Shown: positions 33,677 to 44,555 of the stretch, piece after piece
Layout: each line of letters opens with the position of its first letter
Numbering within the stretch: position 1 is the stretch's first letter
Source: Ophiobolus disseminans
Taxonomy: Eukaryota; Ascomycota; Dothideomycetes; Pleosporales; Phaeosphaeriaceae
NCBI GenBank assembly: GCA_010093685.1
Contig: MU006233.1
Coordinates: 248,001-312,000 of the forward strand
Length of the DNA: 64,000 nucleotides
Direction: 5' to 3'
Made by a program: the position numbers and the translations under genes
The notes under the pieces: generated by a model
What the model saw: the letters and a program-made list of their open reading frames with translations, nothing else
Told to the model about the DNA's origin: nothing
Databases searched by the model: none

Positions 33677-34979
33677 TCAACCATCCCAAACCCATTCCAA
33701 CACCGCCAACCGACTCCCCTCAGGCTGCCTCATTCCACGCCAAACAAACCTCTCATCAGAACTCGCAACTAGCTTTTGCCATTCCTCCAACTCCCGCTCC
33801 CTCGCGTTTCCAGTCTCCAGCATCGTCAGATCCATCGCCCTAACCTTCCTCTCGACATCATTCGGCAGCGCACCCAGTGGCGACAGCACCATCTCCATCA
33901 CCAATACCCTCGCATCTTTCTTCAGCGCCGGCTCAAGCGCGCGAAGCATGCGAACACAATACGCATCTGGCAAATTATGCAGAATCCACCTGAACACATA
34001 CACATCCGCACCTTGTACCGGTTGAATTTCGAAGAAATCGTGAGCCTGGAACTCAACACCCAGCTCTTTCGCTTCAGCCAGTCGATCGGCGTCGACGCCT
34101 GCAACAACCTCCGACAAGTCCTGCACAGCGAACTTGAACTTTCGATCGCGATACTGACGCGCAAGAGCAAACGCAGCATCACCCGTCGACCCACCAACAT
34201 CCACAATCGTACCCCCACTCTCCAACTTTTCCCACGCAAACCCCTTAACCAAATGAACCAGCGCACACACCAGACCCGCCGTAAAGCTACTCATCGCCTT
34301 CGCGAATCTCGCCGTGCGTGCTGAATCATTGGCTGGGACGTTGTAAAATGGTTCGCCATGTGCTAGTGCGAAGCCCTACTCTCGATCAGCCCTATTCACC
34401 GGTTTATCAGCATCGTTGTACTTATGGATACTTACAGTCTCCTCCGTATTTCCCCTCCCCTTCCAGCGCTCCAACGCATCTACAATCCTCCCAGCCGCGA
34501 GCCATAACTTCTCGACGCCCGCACCGACCCTTGCTCGAATATCCTCGTCTTCACGGATCAATCTCGACGCAGCGGAGTGTGTGAGTATCCCGGGCCGCGG
34601 CTCGCTGAACACGCGATGTGCGATGCCCATACGTAGGATTTGTTTGAGCGGCGTTTCAGCAACTTCGAGATTGGTTGCGAGGTCTGTGAAACTCATCTCG
34701 CCATTCGATGGGCACTTTCTGCGCAATGTCGAACCGCGAGATGAGGTGGAGTGGTACGAGTATGTTGTGTTGGAAATTTCCGGATGCCTCGAGGGCCTTG
34801 GAGGAGGTCGTTGAGTTCTTGGGTGGCTTGTAACACAATCGTGCGCGAGTGCTCGATGTCGGACGGTAGTGTTGGAATTGGAGAATCCAAGGATGGGTGG
34901 GGTAGGTCGTCGGAAGAAAAGTATGTATCGATGAGGTGAGTGTGGTGGGCTATTGTGGATGATAGGGCGGCGACGACAT
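33677..34979 (-). pseudogene. O-methyltransferase (COMT-like, secondary-metabolism type), disrupted 5' part
   Basis: The 3' exon, 34375-33677, is intact: TGFALAHGEPFYNV, then the SAM-binding motif VDVGGSTGDAA, DLSEVV, HDFFEIQPVQGADVYVFRWILHNLPD with the presumed catalytic His, VLVMEMVL and RAMDLTMLETGNARERE. A 60-nt intron (34435-34376, GTAAGT donor, CTGATAA branch) joins it in frame to the preceding exon (TNLEVAETPLKQILRMG, THSAASRLI). Further upstream the dimerisation region is readable only by changing frame near 34705 (QKVP to GEMSF), near 34770 (LLQGPRGI to NFQHNILVPLHLISRFDIA) and near 34970 where an ATG at 34979 is out of frame with VVAALSSTIAHHTHL. Such enzymes transfer a methyl group from SAM to hydroxyls of aromatic or polyketide metabolites. 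No partner synthase is adjacent. Confidence 0.75.
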
Positions 34980-35441
34980 TGCGAACGTAGTGAGGTGGGA
35001 ACTATGTCTGCAGAATATAGAAGAGGGAGGAGACTTGATCGCGACGACATCATATCTCGTATCCAAGTTGCCAAGGATTGCGGCACCGATAAAGCATTGC
35101 GTAAGCCGCAAGGCGGCTTATAGTATGTGGTCGTCGACTGTTAGTGTAGTGTGTAGCTGTGCCTTGTCATTGCGGGGACTGCCAGACAAAAGCGCGAACG
35201 GCAAGACAAAGGAAGCGAAGTAAACATATGAACGTGGCGTTGATCAACTGCTATAAAACGATATGGACAATATGCGATGCCGAAGTAGCCATCCAAAACT
35301 GCTGCCCAAATCCAACCAGCGATGTCTCGTACCCAAAACTAATTATTGAGCCCGGTCATTACGTGTACAGGAGTAGTGCAATGTACAAGATAGGTCTGCA
35401 ACGGTCTTCGTTCATTACCCACTCCGCCTTTCGCTTGAGAC
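34980..35441. other. Intergenic spacer
   Basis: About 460 bases upstream of the methyltransferase and downstream of the long disordered-protein gene. No gene seen. Confidence 0.45.
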
Positions 35442-38400
35442 TCAAAGGAATGCCGGCGTGTCCTCTCTCACCAGCCTCATACCACCTCGATGCCTCGCAC
35501 TCTCCAACACGCCCGTGCTCTTTCTCTCCCTCAAGAAATGATCCGCCATGCGCTGCCCAGGCGTAGTATTGCCACTACGTTCGCCATCCTCAAGTATGCT
35601 GTCAATGACCCGGTCTTCCGCGCCGGGGCTCGGCTCTTTATTTAGCGCCAGTGAGCTGGTCGATGTCTTCAGCTGCAGTGCGGGTCGTCTGAGCTCCGAT
35701 GTGGGACGAGGTAGAGAAGTTCTTGCACCGCGAAGATCGTAAGCACTTTGAGGTCGACGAGCAAGCTTTTCAGGAGAAATGGAACGAATGCTAGCGCGCA
35801 CGCGAATACGAGCTGGGGTGGCAGCTGGACTGGAACTGTGTTTCGAGTGCTTGATCTCCGGGATGTTTGTAGCGTACTGGCTGATGCTGGCTGTGCTTCG
35901 ATTCAATGCCACAGAAGCGAGAAGCTGACCAGACTTTTGACGAGGTGTAGATCCTTGTGGAGAGATGTTTGGTATCCTGCTGCTCTTGCTAGTACCGGTC
36001 AAGGGAGGGGTCACATTTTCTTTGGTTTTATGTTGGACATCGCTTCTCTTCAAGGTTTGCTTTGGCAGACGATTGGACGTTTGGTGCGTGCGCGGTACAG
36101 AGAGGTCGGAATATATTCTCGGGCCAGGCGTCACTTTTGACGACTTCAGCGAGGAGGCAATGCTATCGGACGGTGATTTTGACTGTCGGGATGACCTGGA
36201 ACTGTTATTGCTTGAGCGTCGAGTGTTGACGATGTATGGAAAACGCTCGTTCATACGCGCGGAGCCTGGGGTACCGACCAGAGGCTGTGATGCTGATGAC
36301 GCATGGCTACGCGATGAGGGCACACGAGTTCGACTGAGGATAGGGGTCGATCCAGGTCGGGATGAAGTCTCTCGCTTTTGACTCTGAACGTTCAATGGTG
36401 GAGTGTCTTCTGGGATAAGCTCTTTAAACGTGTCTGTATGTGATTGAGATTTCTCAAGAACAGATGACGTTTCTGGTTCATTGAGCTGCTCTTCTGGCAT
36501 ACTCTGAGCGACCTTTGTCGCTTCGGTAGCAGGGCAAACAGTGGCTATTGGTGTCTCGGAATCTAAAGGTGCTGTGACGGTGTCACAAGATGGGCGCAGG
36601 ATTACTGTTGTGTCGTCTTGTTCCGCGTTCGAGGTACGAGTATCCTCTCTCTTATGCTTGCCGGACGGTGTCACGTATTGTTCATGGATCTTCAAATCCT
36701 CCTGACTCATGAACTCCATACTGGAGACCTCATGCGAAAGCCATGCTTTCCAATCGCGGCTGAAACGCGGCGAGTCGGGGTGATGATGAGGTGATGGATG
36801 ACGAAGCGATGGGGTTCCAACAACGAAGCTGCGCACCGACCCACTGGTCAAGATGACTGCTGAGCCTCCGTTGTGTGGACGTTCGAGATCGTTAGGGCCA
36901 TTGAATGACATAACACTGTCGTTCGGGAGTATACTGATGCCATCAGTGTTTCGAGAATAGACACTGGGGGATAACGGCGACATGATAGGCCGAGGCGATG
37001 GTGTCGGAGGCCCATGCACCGCATGCGTATCATTGCGGGTGGCTTCGATTTGCTCTACAGTTGTGCGAGTTGATTTGGTCGAGACTACGCGTTGCGCAAC
37101 ATTGGCGACACTATATGTACGGTCTGTCTCGCGCGGGAAGTGGAGGTTTTCGGAGTCGTCTAGTGGTGTTTTCCAGCGATCCTTGGCCTTCTCAACCCGC
37201 TTTTCGATTTGCGATGCGGAGGGTGAAAAGACGTTGCGATAGTTCTCTTGATGAACAAATCTGCTTCTTATCAGTACTTCAGGCGCCGAGATAATTCGGT
37301 GGCATCAACTCACCCTGTATTGAAAGTAATACAGTCTTCACGTTCTGAAATAGGACTTGAAGATGACATCTCCGCCTCGTCTCCCGGACCACGCATCGCA
37401 CCAAGAACATTGATAGATAGCTCAGGGTACGGCGAAGATCGATGTTCGCCTGGCGTGACGGTACGAATTGTGGATCTGATGGCTCGCCCAAGTGTTCGAA
37501 TCGAACTGGCTTTGCCTTGCGTGCTCTGCGCCGTAGCACTAGGTGGACGTCGGGAGGGTGGTCGTTGATCAGTGGCCGTGCTTGGCCGGAAGTCTCTGCT
37601 AGCACTCGAGTGTAGCTCGCTGCCACTGGCGTGTAATGACTTGGTTTTGCTCGATTCGAAGACATCGCTCTCAGCACCCGGCGTACGATCAAGGGTTTCG
37701 ACTGTAACATCCGTCGACTTTGAAGTTTGGATCTCTTTCATCAAAGCCGAAAAGACGCGCTTAGGATCAACTGATATCGAGGACTCCTCTAATAACTTCT
37801 CCATGGGCATGGGATCGCGAAACGCGGCAAGCGAACCTGCTGGAAGGGACTTTCTCTTAGTTGATATGGAGGCAATCCGATCAGCCTCACTCCCGATACT
37901 GTCTTTGGCTTCATGAATAACCGTCAGTCGCTTGATTGCTCGTTGAGTGAGGGTATCTCCTGTAGAAGTCGTGCTCCAGCTCGTCACACGTGAGGTAGAC
38001 GGTACTGAAGCGTTCGCTTCGCTGTGCATACTTCGGTTGCTGCGGGCACTCCCATTACTACTCGTACGAGAAGCAGATCTGTGGTAGACTAGACGGTTTC
38101 CCTCCAGTGACGGTGTGCGTTGGCGGGCTCGCTGCAGTACGTTCTCGTCCGGACCAGGTATACCATGCAAACTATGGTCGATCTCGATATCGACTGCGTC
38201 GCCGCCAAAGTAGTCACGGCTGGCATCAATTTGCTGAACTGGCAAGTTTGGCGAGGTTTTGGAGGTGCGCCTGAAGACTCGTTTAATCTTGTCCTTGAGC
38301 GAGCCAGAAAATGATCGTTTCTCTTTCTTGTCTGGCTGCGGAATGAAGTCACTCAGGGTGATGTCGGCTGTCGAGTCATTCGGAGTCCGCTGGCTACTCA

Positions 38401-39295
38401 CAGAGACAGATGTGAACCCTGAACTGAGGCGTTTGGACTTGTCCTTTCCTTTGTCCTGTCTCTTCAAGAAAGGCGCCATGAACAACGATGGCTTGTGCTT
38501 GATAGAGCGATCTTGGAAAGTCTGCAAATACTTGTCACGAGCCTTATCGACTGACTCATCTGTCGCAACAGTGACTGGAATGCGAGGAACTACAACTGGA
38601 GAAGGCTCGAGAGGTCGGGACAGCGAAATTGCAGCTGGAACCTCGAGGACTGAGGTTACTGCGATCGGAGGCGGAGTAGTAAGATACTTTGCTGGTGGTC
38701 GAGCTATAGGCGAGCCTGTCTGGACGCTACTTGCATAGTACATGGATCGTGCCTTTCGGATCTGCTGCGACGTGATGGACGAGGCAGCGCTTCGGTGACC
38801 AATCTTGGGCTGTGTGACCGGACGAGAGTGGTCGCTGAAGGCTATCGATGGCTGCGCTGATAAAGGTCTGGGTGCTGATACTGGCCTATCCATAATGGGG
38901 GCTGGGTAGAACGATGGGAACTTTTCTGTGTTCACCGTGGAAGCTCGGGACTGTCGTTGTGCAGCAATGTCCTGACTGGATTTTGTTGGTGGATGCAAAG
39001 AGCGGAAACTCGATTCGCGTGGCGGAAAGTGGCTTCCCTGACCTTGCGAGGTGAGCGACTTGCGGCTGGCGTTGCTCTTGGACCTCGAGACCTCCGAGCT
39101 GCGCTTGGCCTTCCTATCGGCTGCATCGTGGACTTGCGCTCGAGCGAAGGCAGCAGTGGCAGCCGCTATTGCGTGTTGTCTCGCTACATCAGGGTCAAGA
39201 GGCTCCACAATGGGAGGAGGTTGTCTGTGGATCGTGGATGCCGACTTGGAGCGACGAACTCGAGTGCCCGCATCATTCGACGCCCGAGCAAGCAT
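35442..39295 (-). CDS. Large, mostly disordered conserved fungal protein of unknown function
   Basis: Two exons, 39295-37314 and 37260-35442, joined by a 53-nt intron (GTGAGT donor, CTGATAA branch), encode 1266 residues from the ATG at 39295. The frame stays open upstream to 39532, but that extension (CHYLYHVSQ and before) does not look like the rest of the protein. Composition is rich in Ser, Thr, Pro, Arg and Lys with many SRTSS/RSSR-type runs, typical of a disordered scaffold with many phosphorylation sites. More ordered islands are ARQHAIAAATAAFARAQV near residue 40, SLKDKIKRVFRRTSK (a basic amphipathic stretch), PMEKLLEESSISVDPKRVFSALMKEI, QIEKRVEKAKDRWKTPL right after the splice, and DWKAWLSHEVSSMEF. 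I do not recognise a named family. The conserved islands suggest a cortex or cytoskeleton adaptor, but this is speculation. Confidence 0.75.
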
Positions 39296-39708
39296 CTGAC
39301 TGACGTGATAGAGGTAATGACACTGAAGCGGTCGATAAAAGAGTGGTCCAACGCGGCAGGTTTTGCCAAAGAGGTGTTGACATGGAGTAGCGGAAACAGT
39401 GAGGAAGAAGCACGAAATCGAAGCGGGAAGAGAGGCGGCGTGGGAGCTGTCGAGAAGGCGAGAGCAGGCGCTGCTTGCTCGCTGTTGCTGTTGTGCCATG
39501 TGCCGCGCTTGCCATCTTCGATGTTGGGTCATCGCGACATATCAAGAAGAGAAGGCACGGCCCGACCATGAAGGACACGCAGGTGGGCTCAATGATCTTC
39601 CCGCTCATCTTCGCTGTACTTGCTGAGGGCAGCGCAGACTCGTATTCCATTACTCGTGGTTGTCCCAGTCTCGGGGTGGTGCATCGAAGTTCAATGTTCG
39701 ATATACTA
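39296..39708. other. Spacer, presumed promoter of the long-protein gene
   Basis: About 410 bases between the 5' end of the long-protein gene and the 3' end of the second MFS gene. It may include an upstream extension or 5' UTR exon of the former. Confidence 0.4.
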
Positions 39709-41457
39709 TTATTCTCGAAACACGTGACGCGACGCACGTTCTTCGTCGAGAGCGGAGGTCTGCGCTACTTCTTCCTCGTCCTCATCACGTACTTCGACAT
39801 ATCCCACGTCTCCATCTGTCACACTGACTGAGAATGTGGCTACCGTCATCACAGCAAGTACAAGAACAGAGCCTAGAAATGGGAGACCCAGCCAGGCGCT
39901 GCCCAAGTCCATGCCCCACTGGAACATCTGTGACAGAAGAGGCCCAGCAATCATGACCCCAATGCTCTCGACAATGGCAATTGTGCTCATGAGCTTGCCA
40001 ACATTAGGACTGGCTTGCCCACCCACAACGTGTATTGCAACTGAACGCATAGCTGCGTTGTAACCCGTGCCCATGTTGTAGACGAGGAGTCCGAATACAA
40101 GCAAGGCTGGGTAAGCGGCAAGGCCCATGAGAAGCATGGAAACGGTCGTCAGAATAATGGAGCCTCGCGCAATCCAAAGGTCAGCCCAGTGCGCAGGAAA
40201 GCGAAGGTACTTGAGCAGGAACCAGTTGAGCAGGGGCAGGAACACGGCGACGGCTACGAGATTGGCCGCAGCGCGAAATGACAAAAGGTAAGCTGCGTCC
40301 TTGATCTTCCATCCGTAGCGTTTCGAGGCATACCGGACTAGCAGTGTGAGCGCTTGCCGCCCGAGCCTGTTAGCCAGAAACGTGAAGATGACCAGGCCCA
40401 GCATCCAGTCGCTTCTGATGAACGTATAGGCAGTTTTGAAGTTGTGAAGCTGTGCCTTGAGCGTAAAATGGCCACCCTTGGGTTGCATTTCGATGCTCTG
40501 ATCATCCTCACCGTCCTTTGGTTCCGGTAAGTCCCGCAGATGCAGTGTCTCGGGGAAGAAGAAGGCGATGAATATACCCAGTTGTTGGATGACGAGCGCC
40601 AGTACGAGGGGTAGCCAGTCGCCTTTTTCCATTAGCTTCGACGCCATTATGGGTGCGATCATCTCCGCGACCAGAACTGATGCAGTGAGGTACAGAAAGA
40701 TGGTCGTGCGTTTGTCCGGGGGCACAATGTCAGCCATCATCGCTTTACAGCGTCAGTTGATTTTCCCATCTACAGCTCGTATATGTCGGCGGTACTCACT
40801 GATGGCGATGGCTGACGCTACAATTGGCCCTCCACCAATGATGAAGAATGCCGACGAGAACCAGGTGAGCTGCAGTGGCAGGGACTTGAAATAGCCTGTT
40901 GCAGTCGGTCAGCACTCCGCTCAGCTACGCCGGGCCCTCGATTCGAGAATTTACCCGCATGTGGCTTACTTACAAATTAAAAGGACCCATGCCGAGCCCA
41001 GCTGCAGGCCAAACAGGCTTGCAGTGAAGATCCATTTGCGCCCCACCCGATCTGCCAAGGTTCCAAAGGGGACTGCCAGCAGAATACCCGGCAGCGCATC
41101 AAACGCGTCTTGAAATCCCAGAATAAAAGCCAACTTCTGCTGCACGGCGTCGATCTTGCAAAGCTGCTCGGGTATGCTGCCATCGGCGCCGATAGCGGAG
41201 GCATCGTGTTCGCGGTAATACGAGAGGCAGATATTGGCCTCGAAGATGCGCGTCTTGGGGGGCTCTGCCAGGAAAGCTCCTACGTCGATGACAGCGACCA
41301 GGAATATGCCAAGCACAACGAGCAGCACCCATGGCTTCTTTTGTTTCTTGGTCTGGTTCTGGGGTCGTATTGGTAGATCGAGCGATGTCGTGGACTCGGG
41401 AGGCGAGAGTAGGGGCGCGCCTTCCTCGACTGAACCTCGTGGTGTGTGTGAGGCCAT
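39709..41457 (-). CDS. MFS transporter, second type
   Basis: Three exons, 41457-40974, 40895-40800 and 40742-39709, encode 537 residues; introns are 78 and 57 nt. The start is set at the ATG at 41457 (MASHTPRGSVEEG), with an in-frame ATG at 41514 as an alternative. After about 60 hydrophilic residues the first helix is WVLLVVLGIFLVAVIDVGAFL. The loop 2-3 motif appears as GTLADRVGRKW, preceded by FDALPGILLAVPF. Exon 2 carries LQLTWFSSAFFIIGGGP. A central acidic/Gln loop separates the two halves, and later helices include YNMGTGYNAAMRSVAIHVVGG. The tail is acidic (DEDEEE). This matches a fungal-specific MFS group of plasma-membrane or vacuolar transporters without a defined substrate. It is not closely similar to the MFS protein at 6925-8821. 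Intact. Confidence 0.85.
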
Positions 41458-42784
41458 CGCGACTGCTCGGAAGACGTACAGCGGGTAAACAGTGCGCGTC
41501 ACCAGTCGTTCCAAGCAGTAACACGTCGAGCGGCACTGCGCTGCAGCAAAGAAAGTGAGGAGAAGGTGTTAGCAAAGCCTTTCAGCCATGATCGCTGATG
41601 AAGTAGGAGGACGCGAAGGATGGCATTGTCGTGTCTCCAGGGCTTCTGACGCGTCTCTTGTCCCACGAAGGCCAGGTGTCGCCGCAGACAACGCCGCACG
41701 GCGATAGCGTCAGCCGCTAAAATTAACCCCGGCCCCGCTTCCAACCTCACCTCACTTGGTCCTACGTGACATCAAACAGCCCATCCCAGAGTCAGAACGC
41801 CATGCTTACCAGATGTCTGTGCTGCTTCTTGAAATTACCTCTCTGCTCGCTACGATGCCATATGGAAGCACCGATTAAATTTGCAGGTCAGCGATCCTCT
41901 CACGGTAGCTGATACACAGTACGTGATGATCAAATCATGGTCTTTGACAGTCCTAACTATTATTGCTCTGATTGTACTTCATGTTTTCGCTCGTTGAATT
42001 TCTTTCTCTTTCTATAACCGTCGCCGTTTTCAGATTTTATTATTCTTTCTATGCAGCGACCCTCCAGGTTCATACTCACGGCCTATTTGTGGACCTCATC
42101 ATGTCGCTTTAGTTCATTATCATGAGGGTTGCCAGGGGTCTTCGTTTCGATATCTTCATACTGCTCTTGCTACTACTCTCACTTAGTGATATCAGGGAAT
42201 TGCACATGCGCATCTAACCCATTCTCGTGATTGCAGGTAAAACTACTCCGCTTTACTGAAGGCAATGCCTCTCGCCCCCAAATACAAGGCATCCCCATAT
42301 CTACTTCTTGATCATCTCTCAATTTTCCTCATCACTGTTTACTACTCGGCGGCCACTCGTCGATCATGTGATAAGGTCGTTCTAGACGGTCTATGACACT
42401 ACTTCGAGTGTCTGAGCATGGGTGAAGCTTCCACGCCTCGACGTGGACTGCTTCAACCCGATGTTTGCCGATGAGGAGCAGACTCAGCAAAATTGATGAT
42501 GCTGCTGTTGATCTCCCTGGTCGATGGCGCTGTGGATGTCGAATGGGACTCTGATATACACGCGAGCATTCCAGACAAACACTGGAGTGGCGTGCGACAG
42601 TCTCGTCCGAGGTGAGCATCTACAACGATCATATGCTTGATGCTGGCCCTGGATCTAGATATAATACATGCCGATACTGAAAGTCTCGGATAGCTTCGAC
42701 ACGAGGTTTGCGACGGCACAGTCATCCGTCACCACAGTTACGAAATAGGCTGCACCACGCACGGACGACTTTTCACACGTGGCT
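41458..42784. other. Intergenic region
   Basis: About 1.3 kb between divergent genes. Positions 41940-42060 are pyrimidine-rich on the plus strand with TTTCTTTCTCTTTCT-like runs, as in fungal promoters or leaders. No gene recognised. Confidence 0.45.
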
Positions 42785-43636
42785 ATGGAGAATTTTACGT
42801 CGGAAAACTTGTTGCCCTCCATCCACAGAACAACACACGACACCCTCAGCAAAGTCACCAATCCGCCCCTTATTGCTCTGATGAGCCTGCCACGAGAACT
42901 CCGCAATATGGTCTACGATTTCATAATCAAGGACCTTCCCAAGATCATCAACGTAAGCAAGGACCGCCTGCTCGCCTCAGTCTTCCAGCTCGCAATGCAA
43001 GGCACTGCGCAAACCATCGTCGGCGGCTCGACTCAATACCCGCTCGTCACCTTCCTGCCCGGCGTCGCCTACGTCAACAACACCATATACACCGAGTTCG
43101 TGCCCGCATACCTCAGCAAGATCTACCTCAAGGTAGGCGCAAGCCCCGACTTTTTGTACCTCGAGAACTTCTTCGAGACGCTTCCCAACGGCAAGGGCTG
43201 GGACAATATCCTCAACCTCTCCTTACTCAACCTCGCGTCGCTCGCCCGCAGCCCCGCCCGCGCCAACGAGGTCATGGATACCATCATCGGCGCCCGAGCG
43301 CTGCAGGTCCTCGTCATCAACTTCCGTCTACAAGATCTATACTTGCCGCCCGACTGGCGACATCCGCCGTGCTCCCGTGAAGAGGCGCTTGAGTATACGA
43401 ACAACCCCGCGAAAACCGCCGGTGCCAAGTACCTCATGGAGCAGTATGAGTTCCACCGCTTGTTCGCCATGAAGCACCTCAAGAGGATCATTATCAAAGT
43501 CGAACACGGCTTCTTTCAGCAAACTCCGCGCTCCAACTGCATCCTGGGCGATCTGGCCGACGTGATTCGCGATGGATTCCGAGCTGCGTCGGGTGTCATT
43601 GATGCCTCGGTGCAGCAATTGACAATCGCCAAATGA
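42785..43636 (+). CDS. F-box-like fungal protein, copy 5 (diverged)
   Basis: Single exon; the ATG at 42785 (MENFTSENLL) gives 283 residues. An F-box-like segment, LMSLPRELRNMVYDFIIKD, starts near residue 32, and LPGVAYVNNTIYTEFVPAYLSK near residue 90 corresponds to the second shared family motif. The rest has ILNLSLLNLASLARS, GARALQVLVINFRLQDLYLPPDW and AMKHLKRIIIKVEHG, spaced like leucine-rich strands. It lies on the plus strand, well away from copies 1-4, and is the most diverged. GC-rich codon use differs from copies 1-3. Intact. Function unknown. Confidence 0.68.
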   Translation: MENFTSENLLPSIHRTTHDTLSKVTNPPLIALMSLPRELRNMVYDFIIKDLPKIINVSKDRLLASVFQLAMQGTAQTIVGGSTQYPLVTFLPGVAYVNNTIYTEFVPAYLSKIYLKVGASPDFLYLENFFETLPNGKGWDNILNLSLLNLASLARSPARANEVMDTIIGARALQVLVINFRLQDLYLPPDWRHPPCSREEALEYTNNPAKTAGAKYLMEQYEFHRLFAMKHLKRIIIKVEHGFFQQTPRSNCILGDLADVIRDGFRAASGVIDASVQQLTIAK

Positions 43637-43769
43637 CTATCATGATCGTAAGTACAAACCGCCGTTGATTTGTTTTGCCAAGTTGCCTTGCCACGGCCTT
43701 GCGCTGCGTTTCCTGTTTTCTCTCTTTCTCTGCCGGCTAGTCCGAGGTTCAACAAGCGATCGGGGGATG

Positions 43770-43938
43770 GCGATTATGGTCGCGCGTAATACATGAGGCG
43801 AACGGGTTCAGGATTGGAAAACGTGAGTGGGGTACTTGTATAAAGACATAAGAGAGTTGCGATTATGGTCGCGCATAAGACATGGGGCGGATGGGTTCAG
43901 TATTTGGTAGCGTAGGTGGCGTAGTTGTATAAAGACAT
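43770..43938. repeat. Two imperfect direct copies of an 80-bp unit
   Basis: 43770-43849 and 43859-43938 are equally long and share GCGATTATGGTCGCGC at the start, GGGTTCAG in the middle and TTGTATAAAGACAT at the end, with scattered substitutions and no length change between them. A 9-base spacer separates them. It lies 3' of F-box-like copy 5. Confidence 0.8.
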
Positions 43939-44100
43939 GTTATATTTCCTTAACCAGTCCACGCATACTCAACGTGCTCATCACGATGTACGTTACGTTC
44001 GTGTCGTCTTTTACCATCTACATTAAGGTCTGAAAGCCAATGTATCATATTCAAGGTCATCAAGACTTCTCGTCGCTCGGAGTTGAGAACTTTGAAACTT

Positions 44101-44324
44101 GAGGTCACCCAGAGACTTGAGGTCCCTGAGGTCACCTCGAGTTTTGGCATGGCTACGGCTCGCTGGTGGGTCATCTGGAACCTTAGGGCGCCCGTTATTC
44201 CTAGCCTTCTCGGCATGTTCAACTATTTTTGTATAATAATGATCGCAACTCACCGGACTCAAACGCTCGCCCCTGTACATGACGTGATGAGCTAGACACC
44301 GAGGTCACCTAGAGTCGAGGTCAC
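44101..44324. repeat. Four copies of GAGGTCACC upstream of hypothetical gene
   Basis: GAGGTCACC occurs at 44101, 44128, 44301 and 44316; the last two are within the repeated word CGAGGTCACCTAGA. They lie 230-455 bases upstream of the ATG at 44556. This could be a regulatory array or simple local duplication. Confidence 0.55.
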
Positions 44325-44555
44325 CTAGACTTTCGAGACAGCAGCAGAGGGAGGAGCTGAGGTGAACAGCGAAGTAATCGTATATAGAATATATAAGGAG
44401 TTGCTCGCCGTTGCTCAGTTCCTTTTTCTCTTCAGCCTTTCAACGACAACCTCGTCGCCAGTCACCGGATTCCTGGATTGTCGTGACATTTTGCATATTG
44501 TATAGTAAACTGAGAAAGTCCTGTGCGAACAGTTTTCTCCGAGAATTTCATAATC

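Larger units (their letters stand above)
43637..44555. other. Intergenic region with local repeats
   Basis: About 920 bases without a gene. It contains an imperfect 80-bp direct repeat (43770-43938) and four GAGGTCACC words (44101-44324), listed separately. It should include the promoter of the next gene. Confidence 0.5.

Noticed and set aside
35548..36381. Plus-strand open frames opposite the long disordered-protein gene
   Set aside because: They are shadows of the minus-strand frame, whose two exons join in phase at a consensus intron.
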